In this document: positions 1-6,496 of the stretch, piece by piece | How positions within the stretch are numbered: position 1 is the first letter of the stretch | Layout: every line of letters begins with the position of its first letter | DNA from: SHLQ01 sp051011575 | GTDB lineage: Bacteria; Actinomycetota; Acidimicrobiia; Acidimicrobiales; SHLQ01 | Reading direction: 5' to 3' | Length of the DNA stretch: 6,979 nt | Assembly: GCA_051011575.1 (NCBI GenBank) | Contig: JBPCTR010000195.1 | Location: 1 to 6,979, forward strand | Made by a program: the position numbers and the translations under genes | The notes under the pieces: model-generated | The model's database searches: none | The model's input: the letters and a program-made list of their open reading frames with translations, nothing else | Told to the model about the DNA's origin: nothing

Positions 1-1699
1 TCTGCCAGTCGGGTCGCGCCTCGCCCGGCGCGTCCATGAACTTCTCGTAGATCCGCAGGCGGCGCTCGGCGTTGTTGCGGGCGAAGTCCTCTTCGCCCCA
101 GGTGGCGGCCGGAAGGATGATGTCGGCGTACGGGGTCGAGTCGTTCTCGTAGATCTCCTGATGGACGATCACGAGTCCGCCCGCATCGATGCGGTCCTTG
201 AGCTGTTGGAGCGCCGTCTCAAATCGCGTCGACGTTACTTCCGGGCCTTTGGACTGCAGTTCGACGACCGCCTTGCGCAGGGCGTCGGTGGCACCCATCG
301 CACCAAGCCAGTTGGTGCCGACGATCCAACGGAACCGCGTATTGCCCTCGACAAGCCAACGCTCGGTGTCCATCTCGACTTTGTGGCCCTCGAACTCGTG
401 CGGCGACTTCTCCATCGGATAGCCCGCACCCTTTTGGCCCCCGCGCTGATGTCCTCCCATGCGGGAGATTGCTCGTCCTTCGCGGCCTGTCGAGCCGATC
501 AGGACCCCGAGGTTCCCGATCGCCGCGGTGTTCTCGTAGTTGTGCGACCAGTACACACCCTTCTCGAACAGCACCGTCGTTTTGGGCCGCTCTCCCCCAC
601 CTCCGGTGATGAGTTCGGCCGCACGACGAATCTTGGCGGCCGGCACCCCGGTCTCCCGTTCGGCGCCGGCAAGGCTGAAGTCATCGGTGCTGAGCAGCCA
701 GTCGCGGAACTGGTCGTAGCTGCGTCCGAACCGAACCCGGCGCCACTTTCCCTCGGCATCGAGCTCCTGGCGGCTTGCCGTGTAGCGATCGACGAAGTCG
801 GCGTCCTCCCAGCCGTTTTCGATGATGAGCCGGCAGATCGCCATATAGAGCGCGGTGTCGGTACCGGGCTTCAGTTGGAGGTGTACACCGCCGTTCTTCT
901 CGGCGTAGTCGGCCGTGAAGGTCTTGCGCGGGTCGACGTACACGATGGTGGCGCCTCCCGGCTGTTGCCAGGTCGTGAAGCGCACCGTCTTGGTCTCGTA
1001 CGGGTCCGATCCCGCGATGAAAAGCACGTCTGCCACTTCGTCGTCGGCGAAGGCGGCGCTGAACGCGTCGATTCCACAGTCGGAGAGGCCAGGAACGTCG
1101 TCGCCCTCGGCGGGCGCGTGGTGCGGCGAGTAGTTCGGCGAACCGATCGATCCCAGTGCGAGCTTCGAGCCGGCGAAGACGTTCTCGTAGAACTCGTACG
1201 AGTAGATCTTCATCCCCCATGCGAGCTCGCCGTGTTCGGCGATCGTGTGGGCGGACAGTTGGGCCACGAGGTCGGTGGCCATGTTCCACGGGATCGACAC
1301 GAGCGTGCCATTCACCCGCAGCAGCGGCTGCTGAAGCCGGTCGGAGGTCCGACCGTTTTCGGAGTACACCTTCTGGGCGAGCTGACCGCCACGAGTCGAG
1401 TGGGTGCCACCCTTGTTCACGACCGGGGTTGTCGGGTCGGGGAGAATCACCACGTTGTTGAGCTCGCCATCCACCCGGACGACGTTGTGCATGTTCTCCG
1501 AGATCCAATGGCCGGTGAGCGGCGCCGACGGAAAGTCGACCGCCAGCGCGTTGTTGTCGGCGGCGGTCCCGCCTTCCTCTCCCACCGGCCACGTGTACAC
1601 CTTGTACCCGCACGCGACGGGGCAGTACTCACAGCAGGTCGTGTGCACGGTGGCGTCGGCGGGCGGCAGCGGAACCGGGTCTCCCGAAGCGGTCGTCAT
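1..1699 (-). CDS. Arsenite-oxidase-like molybdopterin catalytic subunit (AioA family), 3' end beyond window
   Basis: Partial gene: 566 codons from an ATG at 1699 with no stop before the window edge. Characterised AioA is about 825 residues, so roughly the last 260 are missing. Such proteins are periplasmic Mo-bis-MGD enzymes of the DMSO reductase family that oxidise or reduce small oxyanions and exchange electrons with a Rieske subunit. The N-terminus reads T-C-C-E-Y-C-P-V-A-C-G-Y, giving Cys23, Cys26 and Cys30 as iron-sulphur ligands. The usual fourth ligand position is Ser101 in STRGG, which implies a [3Fe-4S] cluster as in AioA. Other family landmarks are LPPADA near residue 11, VYTWP, SDPYET (231-236), KPGTDTALY (277-285), RMGGHQ (413-418) and ERRLRIYEKFMDAPG (545-559). 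No signal peptide is present, so export probably depends on the Tat signal of the Rieske partner, as in known Aio enzymes. The ATG overlaps the Rieske stop (ATGA), implying translational coupling. The family is firm; the arsenite substrate is not, because Arg413 and His417 match two arsenite-binding residues but the His195/Glu203 region appears divergent. An IdrA-like (iodate reductase) or uncharacterised clade is the alternative. Confidence 0.93.
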   Translation of the reverse strand, partial: MTTASGDPVPLPPADATVHTTCCEYCPVACGYKVYTWPVGEEGGTAADNNALAVDFPSAPLTGHWISENMHNVVRVDGELNNVVILPDPTTPVVNKGGTHSTRGGQLAQKVYSENGRTSDRLQQPLLRVNGTLVSIPWNMATDLVAQLSAHTIAEHGELAWGMKIYSYEFYENVFAGSKLALGSIGSPNYSPHHAPAEGDDVPGLSDCGIDAFSAAFADDEVADVLFIAGSDPYETKTVRFTTWQQPGGATIVYVDPRKTFTADYAEKNGGVHLQLKPGTDTALYMAICRLIIENGWEDADFVDRYTASRQELDAEGKWRRVRFGRSYDQFRDWLLSTDDFSLAGAERETGVPAAKIRRAAELITGGGGERPKTTVLFEKGVYWSHNYENTAAIGNLGVLIGSTGREGRAISRMGGHQRGGQKGAGYPMEKSPHEFEGHKVEMDTERWLVEGNTRFRWIVGTNWLGAMGATDALRKAVVELQSKGPEVTSTRFETALQQLKDRIDAGGLVIVHQEIYENDSTPYADIILPAATWGEEDFARNNAERRLRIYEKFMDAPGEARPDWQ

Positions 1700-2271
1700 G
1701 ACGACACCCCCGCCTCAACCGGTTCTCCGACGGCGAAGAGCCCTTCGCTCACGAGATTGTCCTGCCTCCCATAGATCAACCGGAAGACTCCGGTCGCATA
1801 CACATCGTCCTCGTCGATCTCGAGAAGGATCCGCGGGAGGTTCTGCGTGGCCTGTCCGAATGCGGGAACGCCGTCGCGGCTGAGGTCGAACGACGTGAAG
1901 TGGCACGGGCAGGGGCCGAGCGCATGGTTCTCCACGTCGTATGTCGTGATGGGGCAACCCATGTGGGTGCATTGGTTCGAGAAGGCCACGAGGTCGGCGT
2001 CAGGGCCGATGCCACCCAGGGTCGTTGCCCCGGTCCTCACCGCAAGGTTGGAGAGTACCTCGAAGGGGTAGTCGAAGAAGACAGGTTCTCCGACCTCGAA
2101 GTCGGCGAGCGCTCCGACCTTCAGGCGTGGAAATGACGCCAGCCGGGCGGCCGTGGCTCCTCCGCCGTCGCCGTCGGCGAGAACGAAGCCGATCGGTACG
2201 AGCACCCCGGCTCCCACGAGCGCTCCGGCGGTCGCACCGCCGAGCAGAAAGTCGCGTCGTCTGAGTTGCAC
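1696..2271 (-). CDS. Tat-exported Rieske [2Fe-2S] subunit (AioB-like)
   Basis: 191 residues, the usual size of the small subunit of arsenite-oxidase-type enzymes, which passes electrons from the molybdenum subunit to a cytochrome c. The N-terminus carries a Tat signal, RRRDFLL at residues 4-10, followed by a hydrophobic stretch to about residue 31 that could be cleaved or serve as an anchor. The Rieske motifs are CTHMGC (101-106) and CPCH (121-124). Cluster ligands are Cys101, His103, Cys121 and His124, with Cys106 and Cys123 available for the stabilising disulphide. GQATQNLPRI (139-148) and a YATGVFRLIYGR-like segment (158-169) are typical of AioB. The start is a GTG at 2271, chosen because a perfect GGAGG lies 5 bases upstream and because the Tat motif begins immediately. 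It is first in an operon with the catalytic subunit, overlapping it by 4 bases. AioB-type family membership is strong; the true substrate depends on the catalytic subunit. Confidence 0.94.
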   Translation of the reverse strand: MQLRRRDFLLGGATAGALVGAGVLVPIGFVLADGDGGGATAARLASFPRLKVGALADFEVGEPVFFDYPFEVLSNLAVRTGATTLGGIGPDADLVAFSNQCTHMGCPITTYDVENHALGPCPCHFTSFDLSRDGVPAFGQATQNLPRILLEIDEDDVYATGVFRLIYGRQDNLVSEGLFAVGEPVEAGVSS

Positions 2272-2396
2272 TGTTGCCTCCGTGTCGGTTGGACGAGCGG
2301 CTGGTCGTCTGATTCGAAACGTACGGTCGGCTCCGATGGGCCACTAGGGACGTTGTGCTCTACGTGGTGGCGTGGTCGATTCGTACCGTCGAGTGC
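2272..2396. promoter_or_regulatory. Divergent intergenic region between the aioBA-like operon and the cytochrome c gene
   Basis: 125 bp separate two genes that point away from each other, so promoters for both should lie here. I see no convincing -35/-10 pair on either strand. The region holds a TTCGAA palindrome (2313-2318), a CGTACG palindrome (2320-2325), and two imperfect copies of a GGTCG..ATTCG..GTAC.GTCG pattern (about 2303-2330 and 2374-2391), which might be operator sites. The regulatory role is inferred from gene layout, not from a recognised motif. Confidence 0.45.
2277..2281 (-). promoter_or_regulatory. Shine-Dalgarno site deciding the GTG start of the Rieske gene
   Basis: On the minus strand this reads GGAGG, followed by CAACA and then GTG. 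It is the clearest ribosome binding site in the window and fixes the start of the Rieske gene at 2271 despite the non-ATG codon. Confidence 0.8.
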
Positions 2397-2801
2397 ATGT
2401 CCTCGGAAGTGCGCGTGAAAGACGGAATGTTCCTCGGTGCTCTGGGTGCGATGACGTCGTTCGTCGTCGTCCTCCTGCTCGGCGCCGCATCCTTCGGCAT
2501 CGGGTTTGCGCCCGATGCAGAGGAGCGTGCTGCCATCGCCGCCGAACGTGCTCGAAACGTGGGGGCCGGCGATGACGCTCGTATCTACGCGACCCGCTGC
2601 GCGTCGTGTCACGGAGCGAGCGGGCAGGGTCACATCGGCCCATCGTTCGATCGGGTGTCGGAACGATTCGAAACCCCCGAGGAGCAGGAAGAGGTCGTGC
2701 GCAACGGCCGCAACACGATGCCCGCATTCGGGGGCGTGTTGTCCGACGAGCAGATCGCCGCCGTCGTGGCCTACGAGAGGACGGTTCTCGACGGCGGGTG
2801 A
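2397..2801 (+). CDS. Membrane-anchored monohaem cytochrome c
   Basis: 134 residues. A short charged N-terminus is followed by one hydrophobic segment (about residues 12-37), which is either an uncleaved membrane anchor or a signal peptide. A class I cytochrome c domain follows with one haem-binding motif CASCH (Cys68, Cys71, His72). The probable sixth iron ligand is Met108 in NTMPAFGG, and the C-terminal helix (LSDEQIAAVVAYER) is typical of the fold. It should sit on the outer face of the membrane and carry single electrons. Cytochromes c are common neighbours and electron acceptors of arsenite-oxidase-type enzymes, which suggests it serves the divergent Rieske/molybdopterin pair. No strong ribosome site marks the start. 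ATG 2397 is preferred over an in-frame GTG at 2355, which adds 14 residues of no family character; ATG 2427, just before the hydrophobic segment, is also possible. Haem protein identity is certain; partnership is inferred. Confidence 0.9.
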   Translation: MSSEVRVKDGMFLGALGAMTSFVVVLLLGAASFGIGFAPDAEERAAIAAERARNVGAGDDARIYATRCASCHGASGQGHIGPSFDRVSERFETPEEQEEVVRNGRNTMPAFGGVLSDEQIAAVVAYERTVLDGG

Positions 2802-2844
2802 GCATGTTCTGTGGCGCCTGCTCTAGATTCGGGGCGCTACCACC

Positions 2845-4776
2845 ATGACCGACCAACCCGACGACCTCCAGGCGATCCTCGACTCGCTGCCGATGCTCTT
2901 CTTCCAGAAGGACGCGCACAACACGATCCTTCGGACGAACAAGGCAGCCGCAGATGCGATGGGGTGCGCGGTGGCCGACCTCGAGGGCGCGCTCACAGCT
3001 GACTGGTTCCCCGACGAGGCCGAGGCCTACCACGCGGACGACCTTCGGGTGATTCGGTCGGGGCTTCCCGAGACGGGCATCGTCGAGCAGTTCCAGCCCA
3101 ATGACTCCGAGAAGCACTGGACCCAGACCGACAAATATCCTCGCCGTGGCGAGAACGGCGAGGTCGACGGGGTCTTCGTATTCGTGCACGATGCGACCGC
3201 GCAGACCCGCGCTCAGATCGATCTGCGCGCGAGCGAGGAGCGGCTGCGCACCATTCTCGACTCCGAGCCGCAGTGTGTGAAGGTCCTCAACCCCGACGGA
3301 ACGATCGCGGAGATCAATCCGGCGGGACTGAGGATGGTGGAAGCCGACTCCCTCGAGGAGGTGCTGGGTGCGCTCGTCTACGACGTGATCGATCCTGAAC
3401 ACCATGCGGACTTCGCGGAGCTCCACCGCTCGGTGATGGCGGGAGAGGCCGGCACTCTCGAGTACGAGATCATCGGCCGCAAGGGCACCCGGCGCTGGAT
3501 CGAGACGTACGCGGTTCCGATGACCGGCATCGAGCAGAGCTTTCTTGCGATGTCACTCGATGTCACCGAACGTCGCGAGGCCGATCAGAAGCAGCGGGAA
3601 CTCGAGGCTCAGCTGCGTCATGCGCAGCGTCTGGAGAGCATCGGTCTTCTCGCCGGCGGGGTCGCTCACGACTTCAACAATCAGCTGATGTCGATCATCG
3701 GCAACACCGAGCTGGCATTGACCTACGTCGATGAAGAGTCGCCAGCCAGTCGCAAGCTGCACACGGCGCTGCGATCCGCCCAACAGGCCGCCGAGCTGTG
3801 CGATCAGCTCCTGACCTATGCGGGTCGTCGACCCGCGCAGTTGAGACCGACCGACATCACCGAAGTCGTCGGCGCCAACCATGACCTCCTTCGGCTTCCG
3901 ATCCCATCCAACGCCGAGCTGGCCTTCGACCTCGACGTCGGTGTCGAAGACGCGCTGCTCGATCCCACCCAGGTCAGTCAGGTTCTGGTCAACCTCGTGG
4001 CCAACGCGGCCGACGCCCTCGGCAACGACGGCGGACGGGTCGAGATCAGCACGGGAACTCGCATGGTGACCGCTGCCGAGTTGGCGCAGTCGGTCGCTCC
4101 GGTCGACAACTCCCCGGGCGTGTACGTCTGCGTTCGCGTGAGCGACTCCGGATGCGGGATGAGCCCGCACACCATGGAGATGATCTTCGAACCCTTCTTC
4201 ACCACGAAGTCGAGCGGTCGAGGCCTGGGCCTCGCGACCACGCTCGGCACCATCGTGTCGATGGCCGGCGCTCTGCTGGTGACTTCGACGCCGGGTCTCG
4301 GGTCGGTCTTCGAAGTGTTGTTCCCCGTTTCCGGGGAGACGCCCTCGATCGATCTCGAGGAGCCACGGGCAAATCATGAGCATCACGATGGTGGCCTCAC
4401 GATCCTCCTCGCCGACGACGACCCCGCGGTGCAGGAGGTTCTCAGACAACACCTCGAGAGCGCCGGGTTCGGCGTGCTCACCGCCGATGACGGAAACCAG
4501 GCAGTCGACCGATTTCGGAGCGCTCCCGATGACGTCTCAGCACTGGTTCTCGACCTGGCGATGCCCGGTCTCGACGGAGTGCAGGTCTACCGGGAGATAG
4601 CTGCGATGGCCCCCGACGTTCCGGTGCTCTTCTCGAGCGGCCATCCCGAAGGCGCCATGATGCAGACCTTCGCCGACAAACCTCACGTCGATTTCATCAA
4701 CAAGCCGTACAGCGGCGTCGAGCTGCGGGCAAAGCTGGATGGAGTGCTGGCCAACACGCCGCTGCGAACCGAGTGA
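2845..4776 (+). CDS. Soluble hybrid sensor histidine kinase: PAS-PAS-HisKA-HATPase-receiver
   Basis: 643 residues with no membrane segment or signal peptide, so a cytoplasmic sensor. Domains in order: a first PAS (about 8-118), a second PAS (about 132-242, ending in the SLDVTERREAD linker), and a short coiled stretch (245-265). The kinase core follows, with the phospho-acceptor His275 in GGVAHDFNN. Its N box lies around Asn383 and Asn387 (LVNLVANAADAL), with G1 at DSGCGM (434-439), an F box at FEPFFTTK (448-455) and G2 at GRGLGLAT (458-465). A C-terminal receiver (518-636) has an acidic cluster Asp524-526, phospho-acceptor Asp570, Ser597/598 and Lys620. All key catalytic residues are present. 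There is no DNA-binding output, so signalling must pass to another protein or act by phosphorelay. The gene begins 43 bp after the cytochrome; a weak GGGGCG sits 8 bases before the ATG and a TAGATT at 2824-2829 could be a -10 element. The selenoprotein gene follows 13 bases after the stop. The PAS ligand cannot be read from sequence. Confidence 0.95.
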   Translation: MTDQPDDLQAILDSLPMLFFQKDAHNTILRTNKAAADAMGCAVADLEGALTADWFPDEAEAYHADDLRVIRSGLPETGIVEQFQPNDSEKHWTQTDKYPRRGENGEVDGVFVFVHDATAQTRAQIDLRASEERLRTILDSEPQCVKVLNPDGTIAEINPAGLRMVEADSLEEVLGALVYDVIDPEHHADFAELHRSVMAGEAGTLEYEIIGRKGTRRWIETYAVPMTGIEQSFLAMSLDVTERREADQKQRELEAQLRHAQRLESIGLLAGGVAHDFNNQLMSIIGNTELALTYVDEESPASRKLHTALRSAQQAAELCDQLLTYAGRRPAQLRPTDITEVVGANHDLLRLPIPSNAELAFDLDVGVEDALLDPTQVSQVLVNLVANAADALGNDGGRVEISTGTRMVTAAELAQSVAPVDNSPGVYVCVRVSDSGCGMSPHTMEMIFEPFFTTKSSGRGLGLATTLGTIVSMAGALLVTSTPGLGSVFEVLFPVSGETPSIDLEEPRANHEHHDGGLTILLADDDPAVQEVLRQHLESAGFGVLTADDGNQAVDRFRSAPDDVSALVLDLAMPGLDGVQVYREIAAMAPDVPVLFSSGHPEGAMMQTFADKPHVDFINKPYSGVELRAKLDGVLANTPLRTE

Positions 4777-4789
4777 CTACGGTGGGCTG

Positions 4790-5776
4790 ATGTCCGACCC
4801 CAAGAGTGATCCGCCTGCCGAAACGATCTCCGATCTTCGCAGCAGTTTCTTTTACGGCTCGCGCAGCAATCTGAACGTGAAGTTCGCCCGGGACCTGAGC
4901 GATGCCGAGTTCGGTGACTTCCTGGCGGAGCTGTTCGACGCCCTCGGCGGGGCGATGGACACGGGTGACGCGTCGGAGATGACCGACGTGACCTTTCGGT
5001 GGCAGGCGAAGGCCTACAAGAACCATCTCGGTGACCCCGCCGACTTCCGTTTCAAGTACGACGACGTGCCGTTCACCGCGATGACAAAGCCGCTCGCCGA
5101 GTGTCGCCTCTTGCTGCTCACCTCGAGCGGCCACTTCGTCGACGGCGACGACCCCGAACCGCTCGGCGTGAAGGACATGAGCCAGGAGGAGGCCGAAGCG
5201 CGAATCACCGAGTTCGTGAAGGTGGAGCCGAACCTGTCGAGAATCCCGATCGACACTCCCCCAGATCGATTGCGCGTGCTCCACGGGGGTTATCCCGTGC
5301 AAACGTCGATCGCCGACAACCAGGTGGTACTCCCCCTCGAACACCTGCGCACGCTCACGTCCGAGGGCGTGATCGGCGACTTGGTGGAGGATGCATACTC
5401 GTTCGTTGGGGCCGCCGCCCAGGGCGCCATGCGTTCGAAAACCGGCCCCGCCTGGGCCGAGATGGCGAAGGACCTCGACGCCGACGCCGTTCTTCTCGTT
5501 CCGATTTGACCGGTCTGTCACGTGTCGGTCGGACACGTTCAGCGGGCCTTCGAGTCGGCCGGTCTTCCTTGCACGAGTGTGTACGTTCGATCCTTTGGCC
5601 ATCTGCCATCGCTCATGGGCTTGAGTCGTGCCGTCATCACCGATCATCCGATGGGCCGGCCCCTCGGGCGCCCCGGCGACAACACTCGCCAGCGCGCCGT
5701 GGTCGAGAAGGCACTCGGCCTGCTCGGCGCCGAGTCGCAGACGATCGTCGACTTCGGCCTCTCCTACCTGGACTGA
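4790..5776 (+). CDS. Selenoprotein of the glycine/sarcosine/betaine/D-proline reductase selenoprotein B (GrdB/PrdB-like) family, with in-frame TGA read as selenocysteine
   Basis: Read through TGA 5507-5509, the frame gives 328 residues with selenocysteine at 240. GrdB/PrdB proteins are catalytic subunits of reductases that split C-N bonds using a Sec redox centre; the role of shorter homologues outside anaerobes is unknown. The N-terminal part matches the family: VPFTAMTKPLAECRLLLLTSSG (split at 93-100 and 101-114), RIPID (151-155), a conserved His165 region, VVLPLEHLRTL (179-189), SEGVIGDL (191-198) and DAVLLVPI (232-239). Directly after the TGA the same frame gives P-V-C-H-V-S-V-G, then QRAFESAGLP, HLPSLMGLSRAV, and a natural end at FGLSYLD. 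The redox motif is therefore U240-P-V-C243, with Gly248. Ending at the TGA would remove the active site and 88 codons of family-like sequence. A SECIS-like hairpin follows the TGA. Start ATG 4790 is chosen over a GTG at 4739 inside the kinase gene; GGTGGG lies just upstream. It is flanked closely by the kinase and the nuclease-like gene, suggesting an operon. Expression needs SelA, SelB, SelC and SelD elsewhere in the genome. Substrate unknown. Confidence 0.9.
5507..5509 (+). other. In-frame TGA, probable selenocysteine codon
   Basis: The codon follows VLLVPI and precedes PVCHVSVG in one continuous frame, so it takes the first position of a U-x-x-C redox motif typical of selenoprotein B. Coding character and family resemblance continue unbroken for 88 codons to TGA 5774-5776. 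A sequencing error or true nonsense mutation is unlikely, because the exact position is the expected redox residue and a hairpin follows. Confidence 0.88.
5515..5542 (+). promoter_or_regulatory. Bacterial SECIS element (SelB-binding hairpin)
   Basis: A perfect 7-bp upper stem, ACGTGTC (5520-5526) with GACACGT (5532-5538), closes a 5-base loop GGTCG (5527-5531). A lower 3-bp stem CTG/CAG (5515-5517 with 5540-5542) is separated by a small asymmetric internal loop (TC opposite T). The apical loop starts 17 bases after the TGA and has G in its first two positions followed by U. These agree with the known bacterial SECIS pattern and resemble the GGUC loop of Escherichia coli fdhF. Its role would be to recruit SelB and Sec-tRNA so that the UGA is decoded as selenocysteine. 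Seen by eye; not folded by software. Confidence 0.8.
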
Positions 5777-5779
5777 CGA

Positions 5780-6475
5780 ATGGTCACGCCGACGGTGGGC
5801 GTCCTCAACGAGGGACCTCTGCACGCGTCACTGAAGGAGTGGTATCGCCGCCCGGGCGATCGGGTGGAGCAACCGCTTGACGGGTTCGTGATCGACCTCG
5901 TGCGCGGCGACACGCTCATCGAGATCCAGACGCGTGGATTCTCTGCCATGCGCAAGAAGCTCGATCACCTGCTCGACCGATATCCGATCCGGGTTGTACA
6001 TCCGATCGCCGCCGAGAAGTGGGTGGTGAAACTCGACCCCGAGACCGGCGAGGTGTCCCGCCGAAAGTCACCCAAGCGCGGCATCCCGGCCGACGTGTTC
6101 GGCGAGCTGGTCTCGTTTCCCTCGCTCGTGAGCCATCCCAACTTCACGCTCGAACTCGTGATGATTCGCGAAGACGAGGTCCGCCGCGCTGATACGAAGA
6201 AGGGATGGCGTCGCGGCGGCTGGGTCGTGGACCACCGCGAACTCGTCGAGGTCGTCGACCACCTGATTCTCGACTCCCCGGTCGCGCTCGGCGAACTTCT
6301 GCCACCCGGCCTACCCCAGGTGTTCACCACCGCGGATCTGGCCACCGCCCTCGGTCGCACCCGACACGTCGCCCAGGACGTTGCCTACTGCCTCAAGACC
6401 GCCGATGCGATCCACCAGATCGCCCGTGATCGCGACGGTATTCACTACCGATTCGGCCGACCGGACGGGGAGTGA
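5780..6475 (+). CDS. Hypothetical protein with PD-(D/E)XK-nuclease-like core and possible C-terminal winged helix
   Basis: 231 residues, no signal peptide or membrane segment. The N-terminal part resembles a PD-(D/E)XK fold: an opening helix (GPLHASLKEWY, 12-22), then LDGFVIDLV (33-41) supplying Asp34 and Asp39, then LIEIQTRGF (46-54) with Glu48-x-Gln50 in the place of the usual E-x-K. A Lys/Arg-rich SRRKSPKRG (93-101) and a HPNFTLEL strand follow. The C-terminal 52 residues (from QVFTTADLATALG, 180 onward) look like a helix-turn-helix or winged helix used to bind nucleic acid. I recognise the architecture as a conserved uncharacterised family and cannot give a tested function; nuclease activity is inferred from the motif only. 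The ATG lies 3 bases after the selenoprotein stop, so co-translation is likely. The gene ends 21 bases from the convergent lipoprotein gene. Confidence 0.85.
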   Translation: MVTPTVGVLNEGPLHASLKEWYRRPGDRVEQPLDGFVIDLVRGDTLIEIQTRGFSAMRKKLDHLLDRYPIRVVHPIAAEKWVVKLDPETGEVSRRKSPKRGIPADVFGELVSFPSLVSHPNFTLELVMIREDEVRRADTKKGWRRGGWVVDHRELVEVVDHLILDSPVALGELLPPGLPQVFTTADLATALGRTRHVAQDVAYCLKTADAIHQIARDRDGIHYRFGRPDGE

Positions 6476-6496
6476 GTGCTCGGTGGATGCGAGGGC

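Noticed and set aside
681..1613. Minus-strand 310-codon open frame
   Set aside because: It lies in a different frame from the AioA-like gene on the same strand and is Arg-rich low-quality sequence; the real frame runs from 1699 to the window edge.
161..1774. Long plus-strand open frame of 537 codons
   Set aside because: It is antisense to the AioA-like gene, whose translation matches a known family throughout; the plus-strand product resembles nothing and is a GC-rich shadow frame.
2344..3426. Minus-strand 360-codon open frame
   Set aside because: It covers the cytochrome c and the PAS part of the kinase in antisense; those plus-strand genes have clear domains and motifs.
4774..4776. TGA at the end of the kinase gene as another selenocysteine codon
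   Set aside because: The receiver domain is complete before it, the frame after it soon reaches another TGA, and no redox motif or hairpin follows.
4739..4789. Upstream GTG start for the selenoprotein
   Set aside because: It would overlap the kinase gene by 38 bases and adds residues with no family character; ATG 4790 has a G-rich site just upstream and fits the family start.
5522..5776. Separate small gene starting just after the TGA (84 codons)
   Set aside because: It is the C-terminal part of the selenoprotein in the same frame. Starting here would omit the redox Cys243 and there is no ribosome site; the family match runs across the TGA.
4697..5824. Minus-strand 375-codon open frame antisense to the selenoprotein
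   Set aside because: No recognisable domains, and it is fully explained as the shadow of a GC-rich plus-strand gene.
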